Below, in pieces: positions 54,040 to 62,786 of a DNA stretch of 64,000 bases (positions are counted from its first letter, which is position 1; each line of letters starts with the position of its first letter). Location of the stretch: assembly GCF_006716185.1 (NCBI RefSeq), contig NZ_VFOP01000001.1:2852001-2916000 (forward strand). Direction: 5' to 3'. The translations under genes were made by a program, and so were the position numbers. Under the pieces are notes generated by a model. That model made no database searches and had not been told where the DNA came from. It saw nothing but the letters and a program-made list of their open reading frames with translations. This DNA is from Ornithinicoccus hortensis. Its GTDB lineage: Bacteria > Actinomycetota > Actinomycetes > Actinomycetales > Dermatophilaceae.

Positions 54040-55449
54040 TCACCCGGCGGCCCGGCCGTCGCGCATCGGACCGAGCAGGTCGTCGAGTGCAGTGTCCAGC
54101 GTGGGATAGGCGAAGTCGTAGCCCGCCTCCGCGAGCACGGTCGATGTCGCGTGCCGGCCGGTGATCGCCAGGGCGGGATCGGTGCGGAGCACGACGCTCC
54201 CGATCCGCAGCAGCGGCGCGGGGGTCGGCGGCGCCCAGGGGCGGCGAAGGTGGGCCCGCAACCGGGCCATCAACTCGGCGTTGCGGACGGGTTCGGGCGC
54301 GGCCGCGATGACTACCCCCGACGGCAGGGTGAGGCCCGGCGCGAGACCGAGTGCGGCCCGGGCGATGGCGAGCCAGTCCTGGACGTGGATCCAGCTGACC
54401 CACTGCTGCCCATCGCCGATCGGTCCGCCGAGACCGACCCGGGTGACACCGAGCAGCCGGTCGAGCACCGGGGCCCCGCGGTCTAGCACCAACGAGGTGC
54501 GGAGCACGACGCCGTGCTCGGTGTTGGCCCCGGAAAAGGCCGCCTCCCACGGGGCAGCTACGCCGGTCATCTGCGCCAGGCCGTCCTCGGGGACGGACGT
54601 GGATTCGTCGCACGGCTCGTCGCCTGCGTCGCTATAGATGGCGGTGGTGCTCGCCTGGAGCCAGTGCCGCAGCGGCGCCGGTAGGTCCCGACTGGCTTGG
54701 ACGAGGGCATGAGTCGAATCCACTCGACTATCCCGGAGCGAGGCGATGTTGGCCGGGGTGGGCCTAACGTCGACGAGGCGACCCGCAAGATTGACCAGCG
54801 AGGTCCGGCCGGGCTCGGAGAGTTCTTCGGTCCAGTCCCCGACGGTCTTCCCGTCCCAGGTAACCTGGCGGAACGGCAGTCCGTCCTGGACCGACCGGGT
54901 CAGCAGAACGACCTCGACCCCTCGGCAAAGGAGATCCGCGGCCAGCCGCCGGCCCAGCGTGCCGGTCCCTCCAGCGATGACGACCTTGGGCGCAGCAGGC
55001 CCGACACCGCCGCCCCCGAGGCCGTACAGCCTGGCCGCGTCGAGCGCGGGCTCCCCTGCCAGGGCGCGACGCACGAACGGCGCGAACCCGGCGGTGAGCG
55101 GTCCACGGATCCGCAGGGTCTGCGCGAACCGGGTCAGCCCAGCATCGTCGGGACTGAGGTCCCAACTGATGCGCAGGCTGCCGCGGGGTTGCGGCTGCTC
55201 CAGGACCAGGCTGCGCCCGGGAATCAGCTCGACCACCCGGAACGGTGGCGCGGTCCTGCGGTGCACCGCCCCCACGACGGGCAGGGCCAGCGCCAATTCG
55301 CCGGTCTGCCCGACCTCCAGCGGCCCGTCGAGGTGTGCCGCAAAGATGCCGGGGCACCACTCTGCCCAGCGCGTCACGTCGGTCAGGACCGCCCAGAGAG
55401 CCTCGGCATCGAGGGCCAGCACGGCCCGGTCGGTTTGCTGCCACGTCAT
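54040..55449 (-). CDS. SRPBCC domain fused to TIGR01777/YfcH-type epimerase
   Basis: The product has 469 residues. Residues about 1-145 are an SRPBCC (polyketide-cyclase-like) domain: LDAEALWAVLTDVTRWAEWC and ELIPGRSLVLEQPQPRGSLR. Residues about 155-469 are an NAD-dependent epimerase with VVIAGGTGTLGRRLAADLLC, VNLAGRLVDVRPTPANIA, and the DUF1731-type C-terminus. The substrate is unknown; the lipid-binding-like front may present it. The ATG at 55449 begins directly before the SRPBCC domain. The APC permease gene ends 103 bp upstream on the same strand. Confidence 0.83.
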   Translation of the reverse strand: MTWQQTDRAVLALDAEALWAVLTDVTRWAEWCPGIFAAHLDGPLEVGQTGELALALPVVGAVHRRTAPPFRVVELIPGRSLVLEQPQPRGSLRISWDLSPDDAGLTRFAQTLRIRGPLTAGFAPFVRRALAGEPALDAARLYGLGGGGVGPAAPKVVIAGGTGTLGRRLAADLLCRGVEVVLLTRSVQDGLPFRQVTWDGKTVGDWTEELSEPGRTSLVNLAGRLVDVRPTPANIASLRDSRVDSTHALVQASRDLPAPLRHWLQASTTAIYSDAGDEPCDESTSVPEDGLAQMTGVAAPWEAAFSGANTEHGVVLRTSLVLDRGAPVLDRLLGVTRVGLGGPIGDGQQWVSWIHVQDWLAIARAALGLAPGLTLPSGVVIAAAPEPVRNAELMARLRAHLRRPWAPPTPAPLLRIGSVVLRTDPALAITGRHATSTVLAEAGYDFAYPTLDTALDDLLGPMRDGRAAG

Positions 55450-55552
55450 GGGTGGGAGCGTACGGGTGTGCTGGGCACCCGGTGCCAGGGCCTCTGGGTC
55501 GACCTCCCCGATGGACAGGTCCGATGCACCCGGGACGTCGACGCCGCGGTCC

Positions 55553-56968
55553 TCAACCCATGTCGGAGGGATCCTTGATCCGGGTCGGCTTGGCATAGAG
55601 CGCACGGTTCAGGAACCAGGTGAGGGCCCATAGCCCGACGCCGATGACCAGCAGCCAGCCGGCCACGACGTACACCTCGGTGGAACGCCCCGTCCAGGGG
55701 CCCACCATGTAGGCGCAGGCGAACGCCCCGACGACCGGGATCCAGGTCGGCGCGGTGAAGTGCTCGTGCTGCACCGGATCCTTCCGCAACACCAGGCACG
55801 CCACGTTGACCACGGCGAACACCGCCAGCAGGAGCAGCGCGGTGACGTCACCAAGGTTCTGCACGGAGGGGACCAGCCAGATCAGCCCCACCGCGAGGGC
55901 GGTGGTGAACACGATGGCGGCCCACGGTGTCTGCCGTCCCTTGTGGACCAGACCGAGCGGCTTGGGCAGCACCCCCTGGCGGGACATGCCGTAGAGCAGT
56001 CGCGAGGCCATCATCATGTTGATCAACGCAGAATTGGCTACGGCGAACATGGCGATGAACGGGTAGATATCACCGATCGGCAGGTCCGGTGCCCCCGTCT
56101 GCACGACCGTGAGCAGGGGCGTGCCGTCCTTGGCCAGCTCTCCCACGGGGACCAGGGCCACCGCGGTGATCGAGACCAGCACGTAGATGAGTCCGGTCAG
56201 CATCAGGCCGGAAAGCATGATCTTGGGGAAGATGCGCGACGGCTCCTTGGTCTCCTCGGCCATATTGACCGAGTCCTCGAAACCGACCATCGCGAAGAAC
56301 GCCAGGGCGGTCGCCGCAGTCACCGCCATGAACGCGTTCTTGCCCGACGGGCTCTCGAAGATCACGATCCGGGAGAAGTCCACCTCTGCACCCGAGAAGC
56401 CGGCCACGGCATACAGCCCGACGAAGATCACCAGCAGCAGGCCGGACAGTTCGATCAGGGTCAGCACCACGTTGGCCTTGACGGATTCGGCCACCCCGCG
56501 GAAGTTGATGGCCATCACCAACAGGATGAAGACGATGCCGCCGATCAGTAGGGCACCGGAGTTGGTCTCGTCCCACCAACCGAAGCCCTTACCCAGGTTC
56601 TCGGCGAATGCGCGGGAGGCGGTGGAGGCCGAGGTGATGCCGCTGGACATCACCAGGAAGGTCACCAGGAAGGTCAGGAAGTGGATCGCGAACGCCCGGT
56701 GCACGAAGGATGCCGCGCCACCGGCCTGGGGATACTTGGTGACCATCTCCAGGTAGGAGAACGCCGTGATGATGGCGATCGTAAAGGCCACCAGGAAGGG
56801 CACCCAGACCGCACCACCAACCTCGTTGGCGACCTTGCCGGTCAACGCGTAGATGCCCGTGCCGAGGATGTCCCCGACGATGAACAGCAGGAGCAGTTTC
56901 GGGCCCATCACCCGTTTCAGCTCGGTCTCCTGCTCGCCCGCTGCACTCTTCAGCTCTGCGTCGCTCAC
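55553..56968 (-). CDS. APC-superfamily amino acid permease
   Basis: This 471-residue membrane protein has about twelve hydrophobic segments. The front has KLLLLFIVGDILGTGIYALT, the APC helix-1 break motif, and YPQAGGAASFVHRAF. The segment AFFAMVGFEDSVNMAEETKE matches the helix-6 region of the family. It probably imports amino acids by proton symport. The GTG at 56968 follows GGAGG. A longer frame adds 31 residues without a ribosome site. Between it and parE lies an inverted repeat, GGTCAC-N13-GTGACC at 57084-57108. Confidence 0.9.
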   Translation of the reverse strand: MSDAELKSAAGEQETELKRVMGPKLLLLFIVGDILGTGIYALTGKVANEVGGAVWVPFLVAFTIAIITAFSYLEMVTKYPQAGGAASFVHRAFAIHFLTFLVTFLVMSSGITSASTASRAFAENLGKGFGWWDETNSGALLIGGIVFILLVMAINFRGVAESVKANVVLTLIELSGLLLVIFVGLYAVAGFSGAEVDFSRIVIFESPSGKNAFMAVTAATALAFFAMVGFEDSVNMAEETKEPSRIFPKIMLSGLMLTGLIYVLVSITAVALVPVGELAKDGTPLLTVVQTGAPDLPIGDIYPFIAMFAVANSALINMMMASRLLYGMSRQGVLPKPLGLVHKGRQTPWAAIVFTTALAVGLIWLVPSVQNLGDVTALLLLAVFAVVNVACLVLRKDPVQHEHFTAPTWIPVVGAFACAYMVGPWTGRSTEVYVVAGWLLVIGVGLWALTWFLNRALYAKPTRIKDPSDMG

Positions 56969-57136
56969 GACACCACCTCCTGTGCTACACCCGACTGGCG
57001 GGACCGGGATCCCCCGATCGGGGTAACAGTGGCGCAGCTCACAGTCGCGCGCAAGAGACACGCGCAGGTCCGAACCAACGCGTGGTCACCGGTGAGGTGC
57101 TCGTGACCCGTCCCTGAGCATCCGGAGGAACGACAA

Positions 57137-57154
57137 TCCACGGTATGCCGTGGA
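57137..57154 (-). terminator. Terminator-like hairpin behind parE
   Basis: TCCACGG-TATG-CCGTGGA pairs perfectly (7-bp stem, 4-nt loop), 14 bp after the parE stop. On the minus strand TTGTCGTT follows, a weak T-rich tail. Confidence 0.6.
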
Positions 57155-57167
57155 GCCGATGGTCCGC

Positions 57168-59246
57168 TCAGGCGTCGATCCGCTCCCGGTCCAGCGCGTG
57201 GGCCGAGTCGACGATGAAGTCCTTACGGGGCGCCACGTCCGAGCCCATCAGCAGGTCGAACACCTCCTCGGCGCGGGCAGCGTCGGCCAGGGTGACCCGG
57301 CGCAGGGTGCGGTGGCGCGGGTCCATCGTGGTCTCGGCCAGCTGGTCGGCGTCCATCTCCCCCAGGCCCTTGTACCGCTGGATCGGCTGCTTGATGTGCC
57401 GACCGCGCTTGTTCAGCTGCGCGACCGTCTTGCGCATCTCGGCCTCGGTGTAGGTGTAGATGAACTCCTTGGGCGACCGGCCGGACGCGCTGACCTCGAT
57501 CCGGTGCAGCGGCGGCATCGCGGCATACACCCGGCCGGCCTCGACCAGGGGGCGCATGTAGCGGAAGAACAGGGTGAGCAGCAGCGTCCGGATGTGCGCA
57601 CCGTCGACGTCGGCGTCCGTCATGATGATGACCTTGCCGTAGCGGGCCATGTCGACGTCGAAGGACCGCCCCGAGCCGGCGCCGACGACCTGGATGATCG
57701 CGGCGCACTCGGCGTTGTGCAGCATGTCCGAGACCGAGGCCTTCTGCACGTTCAGGATCTTGCCGCGCAGCGGCAGCAGCGCCTGGTAGTCCGAGGTCCG
57801 GGCCAGCTTGGCGGTGCCCAGCGCACTGTCGCCCTCGACGAGGAACAGCTCGGTCTTCTCGGTGTCGTTGGAGCGGCAGTCGGCGAGCTTGGCCGGCAGC
57901 GAGGAGGACTCCAGGGCGTTCTTGCGCCGCTGGGTCTCCTTGTGCAGCCGGGCCGAGATCCGCGACTTCATCTCGGAGACGACCTTCTCCAGCAGGAGCG
58001 AGGCCTGCGCCTTGTCACCGCGCTTGGTCGAGGTCAGTCGGGTGGTCAGCTCGGACTCCACCACCTTGCTCACGATGGAGCGCACGGCCGAGGTGCCCAG
58101 CACCTCCTTGGTCTGCCCCTCGAACTGCGGCTCGGCCAGCCGCACCGTCACCACCGCGGTGAGCCCGGCCAGGATGTCGTCCTTGTCGACCTTGTCGTTG
58201 CCGACCTTGAGCCGGCGGGAGTTGACCTCCAGCTGCTTCTTGAAGACCTTGAGCAGCGAGGCCTCGAAACCGGCCACGTGCGTGCCGCCCTTGGGCGTGG
58301 CGATCACGTTGACGAAGGAGGTCGTGGTCGTCTCGTAGCCCTGACCCCAGCGCACGGCGATGTCCACGTCGCAGGTGCGCTCCATCTCCTTGGAGACCAT
58401 CTGGCCGGTCGGGTCGAGCACCGGGACGGTCTCGGTGAAGGTCCCCGAGCCCTGCAAGCGCCAGGTGTCGGTGACCGCGGTGTCGGGGGCGAGGAACTCC
58501 ACGAACTCGGTGATCCCGCCGTCGTAGTTGAACGACTCCTCGGAGTGCTCCTCCGAGCGCTGGTCCTTGATCAGGATGGTCAGCCCGGGCACCAGGAAGG
58601 CGGTCTGGCGCGCCCGGGCGACCAGCTCCTCGTAGGAGAAGGCCGCGGACTTGAGGAAGATCTGCGGGTCGGCCCAGTAGCGGACGGTGGTGCCCGTGGC
58701 CCCCCGCTTGGCCTTGCCGGTCACCCGCAGCTCCGAGCTCTTCTCGTATGCCGTGAAGGGGGACTCCGGCGACCGCCCCTTGCCGTCCTCGAAGGCCCCG
58801 GGCTCCCCGCGCCGGAAGCTCATCGAGTGGACCTTGCCACTGCGGGTCACCGACACGTCGAGCCGGCCCGAGAGGGCGTTGACGACCGAGGCGCCGACGC
58901 CGTGCAGGCCACCGGACGCGGCGTAGGAGCCGCCCCCGAACTTGCCCCCGGCGTGCAGCTTGGTAAAGACGACCTCGACCCCGGAGAGGCCGGTGCGCGG
59001 CTCCCGGTCCACCGGGATCCCCCGCCCGTTGTCGTCGACCTCGACCGACCCGTCCGGGAGCAGGGTCACCTCGATCCGGTCGGCGTGACCGCCCAGCGCC
59101 TCGTCCACCGCGTTGTCGATGATCTCCCACAGGCAGTGCATGAGGCCGCGCGAGTCGGTCGACCCGACATACATCCCCGGCCGCTTGCGGACTGCCTCCA
59201 GGCCCTCGAGGACCTGCAGGTGCCGGGCCGAGTAGTCCTGCGCCAC
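57168..59246 (-). CDS. parE: Topoisomerase IV subunit B (ParE)
   Basis: This is a 692-residue type IIA topoisomerase ATPase subunit. It has the GHKL motifs EIIDNAVDEALGGHADRIEV, DNGRGIPVD and GGLHGVGASVVNAL, then the TOPRIM parts VEGDSALGTAK and IIMTDADVDGAHIRTLL, and the C-terminal QRYKGLGEMDADQL. GyrB has EGDSAGG at the same place; SALGTAK marks actinobacterial ParE. With ParC it decatenates chromosomes. ParC is not in the window. Length is normal. Confidence 0.92.
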   Translation of the reverse strand: MAQDYSARHLQVLEGLEAVRKRPGMYVGSTDSRGLMHCLWEIIDNAVDEALGGHADRIEVTLLPDGSVEVDDNGRGIPVDREPRTGLSGVEVVFTKLHAGGKFGGGSYAASGGLHGVGASVVNALSGRLDVSVTRSGKVHSMSFRRGEPGAFEDGKGRSPESPFTAYEKSSELRVTGKAKRGATGTTVRYWADPQIFLKSAAFSYEELVARARQTAFLVPGLTILIKDQRSEEHSEESFNYDGGITEFVEFLAPDTAVTDTWRLQGSGTFTETVPVLDPTGQMVSKEMERTCDVDIAVRWGQGYETTTTSFVNVIATPKGGTHVAGFEASLLKVFKKQLEVNSRRLKVGNDKVDKDDILAGLTAVVTVRLAEPQFEGQTKEVLGTSAVRSIVSKVVESELTTRLTSTKRGDKAQASLLLEKVVSEMKSRISARLHKETQRRKNALESSSLPAKLADCRSNDTEKTELFLVEGDSALGTAKLARTSDYQALLPLRGKILNVQKASVSDMLHNAECAAIIQVVGAGSGRSFDVDMARYGKVIIMTDADVDGAHIRTLLLTLFFRYMRPLVEAGRVYAAMPPLHRIEVSASGRSPKEFIYTYTEAEMRKTVAQLNKRGRHIKQPIQRYKGLGEMDADQLAETTMDPRHRTLRRVTLADAARAEEVFDLLMGSDVAPRKDFIVDSAHALDRERIDA

Positions 59247-59487
59247 GGATGACTCCTTCTGCTGTATGCCTGGGGGACCTCAGCAGGGTAACGCGGGGCG
59301 GCGACGGTGCCGGTCAGGCGCGCAGCGCCAGGGCTTTCCGGAACCCCGGGATTCGGCCCACAGCGAAACACGCGCAACCAGGGGCCCTCCAGACGCGTCT
59401 CAGGAACAGGAAGTCGTGCTTGACTGTTGCTCAGGTGACGGCCTTAGCCGTCCCACCGACCGGTCCGACGAGCAGAGGGAGACTGAC

Positions 59488-59706
59488 GTGAACGGCACAC
59501 TGGCACCAGAACTGACGGTCGCCGACCGCTGCGACCGTTGCGGCGCGCAGGCATTTGTGCGCGCACGGCTCGCCGGCGGCTTCGAGTTGCTGTTCTGCGC
59601 CCACCACGGGCGAGAGCACCTGGAGAAGTTGCGCGACCTGGACGACATCGAGATCACCGACGAGTCGCACAAGCTGCACGCCGACAGCGAGAGCGAGTCG
59701 GTCTGA
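59488..59706 (+). CDS. DUF7455 small protein
   Basis: The product has 72 residues. It reads ELTVADRCDRCGAQAFVRAR, LLFCAHHGREHLEKLRDLDD and an acidic tail. The CDRCGAQA and FCAHH pairs would bind a zinc ion. The family is common in actinobacteria and has no known function. AGGGAG precedes the GTG. TTGACT at 59420 with an 18-nt spacer to TTAGCC is a possible promoter. It starts 5 bp before the next gene's ATG counted from its stop, so the two are likely co-transcribed. Confidence 0.85.
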   Translation: MNGTLAPELTVADRCDRCGAQAFVRARLAGGFELLFCAHHGREHLEKLRDLDDIEITDESHKLHADSESESV

Positions 59707-59710
59707 CCCC

Positions 59711-60190
59711 ATGACGGTCATCACCGTGATCGCCGGCCTGGTCATGCTGGTCGGCCTCATCGGCATCGTGATCCCGGTCCTGCCAGGACTCCTCCTGGTA
59801 TGGGCCGGGATCTTGCTGTGGACCCTCGAGACCCAGGGCGGCGCCTGGTGGGTCTTCGGGATCGCCACGGCCATCGCGGCGGCGTGCCTGCTGCTGGAGT
59901 ACACGATCCCCGGCAAGCGGATGCGCAAGGCGGGGGTCCGCACCTCGACGCTCCTGGCCGGGCTGGGCGTCGCGATCGTCGGCTTCTTCGTGATCCCCGG
60001 GGTCGGGGCGCTGCTCGGCTTCCCGCTGGGGATCTACCTGGTCGAACGGGCCCGTCGGGGCGGCCATGCCCAGGCGTGGACGGCGACCAAGCACGCGTTG
60101 AAGGCGGTCGGTCTCAACATCCTGATCGAGCTGGCCTCCGCCCTGGTCATGGTCGGCGTCTGGCTGGCCTCGATCATCTGGATCCTCTGA
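59711..60190 (+). CDS. DUF456 membrane protein
   Basis: This 159-residue protein has about four hydrophobic segments. The pattern GLIGIVIPVLPGLLLVWAGI, GVRTSTLLAGLGVAIVGFFV and IPGVGALLGFPLGIYLVERA is the Gly/Pro-rich plan of DUF456. Function is unknown. It follows the DUF7455 gene by 4 bp and ends 8 bp before the convergent RidA gene. Confidence 0.87.
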   Translation: MTVITVIAGLVMLVGLIGIVIPVLPGLLLVWAGILLWTLETQGGAWWVFGIATAIAAACLLLEYTIPGKRMRKAGVRTSTLLAGLGVAIVGFFVIPGVGALLGFPLGIYLVERARRGGHAQAWTATKHALKAVGLNILIELASALVMVGVWLASIIWIL

Positions 60191-60197
60191 AGCCGGC

Positions 60198-60593
60198 TCA
60201 GACGAGCGCGGTGCCCTGCACCTCCACCAGTGCCTCGACGTCCCAGAGGCGGGCCACTCCGATCCCGGCCGTGGCGGGGTAGTGCCGCCCGATCAGGTCC
60301 TTCCACACCGCGCCGATCTCCCGGCCGTGCGCCTTGTAGTCCTCCATGTCGACGATGTAGATGGTCAGCGACACCAGCTGCTCCGGGGTGCCGCCGGCCG
60401 CCCGCAGCGCGGTGAGCAGGTTGCCCAGCGCCTGGCGGAACTGCTCGACGACGGTCTCCCCCACGATCACCCCGCTGGGGTCCAGCGCCGTCTGCCCGGC
60501 GAGGAAGACCGTGCGGCCCGTGCCGCTGACCGCGTGCGAGAAACCGCTGGGCTTGCCCAGCTCCGGCGGGTTGATGAACTCGAGCTCGCTCAT
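60198..60593 (-). CDS. RidA-family protein
   Basis: This 131-residue protein has ISHAVSGTGRTVFLAGQTAL-like (seen as GFSHAVSGTGRTVFLAGQTA) and LGNLLTALRAAGGTPEQLVS, and ends with VARLWDVEALVEVQGTALV. The Arg that deaminates enamines and imines in RidA sits in the usual late position in GVARLW, whereas typical RidA has a longer R-x-E pattern, so activity is uncertain. The ATG at 60593 overlaps the SDR stop by 4 bp, so the pair is co-translated. Confidence 0.85.
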   Translation of the reverse strand: MSELEFINPPELGKPSGFSHAVSGTGRTVFLAGQTALDPSGVIVGETVVEQFRQALGNLLTALRAAGGTPEQLVSLTIYIVDMEDYKAHGREIGAVWKDLIGRHYPATAGIGVARLWDVEALVEVQGTALV

Positions 60594-61366
60594 GACTGGT
60601 GTGCTCCTCCGTCGATGTTGATCCCCTGGCCGGTGATGCCGCCCGTCGAGATGCACAGCCAGGCGGCGTCGGCGACCTCCTCGGGCCGGATCAGCCGGCC
60701 GATCGGTTGCTTGCGTTCCAGGATCGTCCGGGCCTCCTGCGCCTCGCGCCCGGTGGAGGCGCTGATGCCCTCCACGGTCTGGTCGGTCATCGGGGTGTCC
60801 ACGTAGCCGGGGCAGACCGCGTTGACGGTGACCCCGGTGCGGGCCAGCTCGACCGCGGCCGACCGGACCAGCCCGAGCACGCCGTGCTTGGAGGCCGTGT
60901 AGGCGCTGATGTACGGCTCGCCCACCTTGGCCGCCACCGACGCGACGACCACGATCCGCCCGTAGCCGGCGTCCACCATCGGCGGGATCGCCCGGCGCAG
61001 GCACCGGAACGGCGCGGTGAGGTTGAGGTCCAGCATCTGCTGCCACTGCTCGTCGGTCGTCTTCGGCAGCGGCGCCGAGGTCCCTGCCCCGGCGTTGGCG
61101 ACCAGCACGTGCACCGGTCCCCACTCCTGCTCCACCGCGGAGAAGACGTCCTCCAAGGCGGCTGGGTCGGTGATGTCCGCCGGCAGCACCAGCGTCGGAC
61201 CGGGGCACTCGGCCGCGGTCTGCGCCAACTGGTCCGCGTTGCGGGCGGTCAGCGCGACCCGCACCCCCTCCCGACTCAGTCGCGCCGCGATGGCTCGTCC
61301 GATGCCCCGGCCGGCGCCGGTCACCAGCGCGGTCAGGGTCTCTGGGGTTTCGACGGAGGTGGGCAC
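60590..61366 (-). CDS. Short-chain dehydrogenase/reductase
   Basis: The product has 258 residues. The cofactor loop is TGAGRGIG, then NAGAGTSAPLP, the catalytic Ser in VVVASVAAK, and YTASK with Tyr and Lys. CPGYVDTPMTDQTVEGI resembles 3-hydroxybutyrate or acetoacetyl-CoA reductase-type SDRs. The substrate is not certain. Its partner RidA protein may clear an imine or enamine intermediate. It is divergent from the ABC transporter genes across a 127-bp gap. Confidence 0.88.
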   Translation of the reverse strand: MPTSVETPETLTALVTGAGRGIGRAIAARLSREGVRVALTARNADQLAQTAAECPGPTLVLPADITDPAALEDVFSAVEQEWGPVHVLVANAGAGTSAPLPKTTDEQWQQMLDLNLTAPFRCLRRAIPPMVDAGYGRIVVVASVAAKVGEPYISAYTASKHGVLGLVRSAAVELARTGVTVNAVCPGYVDTPMTDQTVEGISASTGREAQEARTILERKQPIGRLIRPEEVADAAWLCISTGGITGQGINIDGGAHQS

Positions 61367-61399
61367 AGGCCGACCCTACGACACGAAACGGCCACAATC

Positions 61400-61435
61400 A
61401 TGTCGATCTCTGGACGCTGGACACAAAAACGACAT
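61400..61435. promoter_or_regulatory. Inverted hexamers in the divergent SDR/ABC-transporter gap
   Basis: ATGTCG (61400-61405) and CGACAT (61430-61435) face each other across 24 bp in the gap between divergent genes. Such spaced half-sites can bind a regulator of both units. GGAC also repeats between them (CTGGACGCTGGACAC). No factor can be named. Confidence 0.35.
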
Positions 61436-61493
61436 AGGGTCGCTGCGTCACCTGGCACCGATGCCGTTGCCACTGAACCGGAGGGACCCCACC

Positions 61494-62693
61494 ATGACTG
61501 CCCGACGCTCGACCAGCCGCCGCCTGTCCGCAGCAGCCGCCGTATGCAGCGCCACGCTCCTCCTCGCCGCCTGTGGTGGCGGGGGCGGCAGCCTCGGCGG
61601 GGACGACGAGGTCGCCGCCGGGCCGGTGAAGATCGGCCTGCTCGTCCCGCAGTCCGGGGTCTACAAGTCCCTGGGCGACGACATGAAGGCCGGCTTCGAG
61701 GTCTACCTGGAGCAGCACGACAACATGCTCGGCGGCCGCGAGGTCGAGGTCGTCCTGGCCGACGAGGGCGAGACCGCGGACAGCGGCAAGTCCGCCGCCG
61801 ACAAGCTGGTCAAGCAGGACGGCGTGCTCGCCGTGACGGGCGTGGTCAGCTCGGCCGTGCTCAACGGCGTGGTCGACCTGTTCGAGTCCGAGGGCGTGCC
61901 GCTCGTGGGGTCCAACGCCTCCCCCACCACGCTCACCGACGCCGAGTACATCTGGCGCACCTCCTACGTCAACGACGAGCCGGGCAAGGCCCTGGGTGCC
62001 TACGCCGCCGAGCAGGAGGACGGCCCCGTCTACCTGCTCGCCGCCGACTACCAGGCGGGCCTGGACGAGACGACCGGCTTCAAGGAGACCTTCGAGCCGG
62101 CCGGCGGCGAGATCGCCGACGAGGTCTACACCCCATTCCCGGACACCAGCAACTTCCAGCCGTTCCTGAGCAACCTGCAGAGCTCGGGCGCCGGGGCCGT
62201 CTTCACCTTCTACGCCGGGGGTGCCGCCGTGGAGTTCGTCAAGCAGTACGACCAGTTCGGCCTGGCCGGTGAGATCACCCACTACTCCGCGGGCTTCCTC
62301 ACCGAGGGCAGCGTGCTGGACGGGCAGGGCGACTCCGCGCTCGGCACGCTCACCGCGATGAACTACTCGGCGGACCTGGACAACGAGGTCAACGAGGCGT
62401 TCGTGGCGGACTACCAGGAGAAGACCGGGATGCTGCCGACCACCTACGCGGCGGCCTCCTACGACGCGGCGGCGGTGCTCGACAAGGCGATCGAGGCCAG
62501 CGGCGACGACCTGTCCTCGGAGAGCCTGAACGCCGCCATCGGCGAGGTGGGCGAGATCGACAGCCCCCGCGGGACCTGGGAGTTCAACGACAACGGCACG
62601 CCGATCCAGATGTGGTACCTGCGCGAGGTCCAGGAGGTCGACGGCGAGCTGCGCAACGTCGTGGTCGAGGAGCTCGGCACGCTCGGCGACTGA
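61494..62693 (+). CDS. Branched-chain amino-acid-type ABC substrate-binding lipoprotein
   Basis: The product has 399 residues with a lipobox in LLLAACGGG and a Gly-rich linker. The body has VKIGLLVPQSGVYKSLGDDM and VDLFESEGVPLVGSNASPTT, as in LivJ-type and aromatic-compound-binding proteins. It captures an amino acid, amide or acid outside the cell. CCGGAGGGACC precedes the ATG. The two permeases follow. Ligand identity is open; the divergent SDR and RidA genes might act on it. Confidence 0.9.
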   Translation: MTARRSTSRRLSAAAAVCSATLLLAACGGGGGSLGGDDEVAAGPVKIGLLVPQSGVYKSLGDDMKAGFEVYLEQHDNMLGGREVEVVLADEGETADSGKSAADKLVKQDGVLAVTGVVSSAVLNGVVDLFESEGVPLVGSNASPTTLTDAEYIWRTSYVNDEPGKALGAYAAEQEDGPVYLLAADYQAGLDETTGFKETFEPAGGEIADEVYTPFPDTSNFQPFLSNLQSSGAGAVFTFYAGGAAVEFVKQYDQFGLAGEITHYSAGFLTEGSVLDGQGDSALGTLTAMNYSADLDNEVNEAFVADYQEKTGMLPTTYAAASYDAAAVLDKAIEASGDDLSSESLNAAIGEVGEIDSPRGTWEFNDNGTPIQMWYLREVQEVDGELRNVVVEELGTLGD

Positions 62694-62786
62694 CCCGGGT
62701 CGCCCGGTCCCCGGCGCGCCACCCCTTGATGGGACGTCACCCCTGATGAGTTCGACCCACCCGACGACGATGAGGAAGCTACCCCC

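Noticed and set aside
57150-59252. A 700-residue plus-strand frame opposite parE
   Set aside because: ParE motifs are complete on the minus strand; the opposite frame is low-complexity Leu/Gly/Arg/Asp text typical of antisense in GC-rich DNA.
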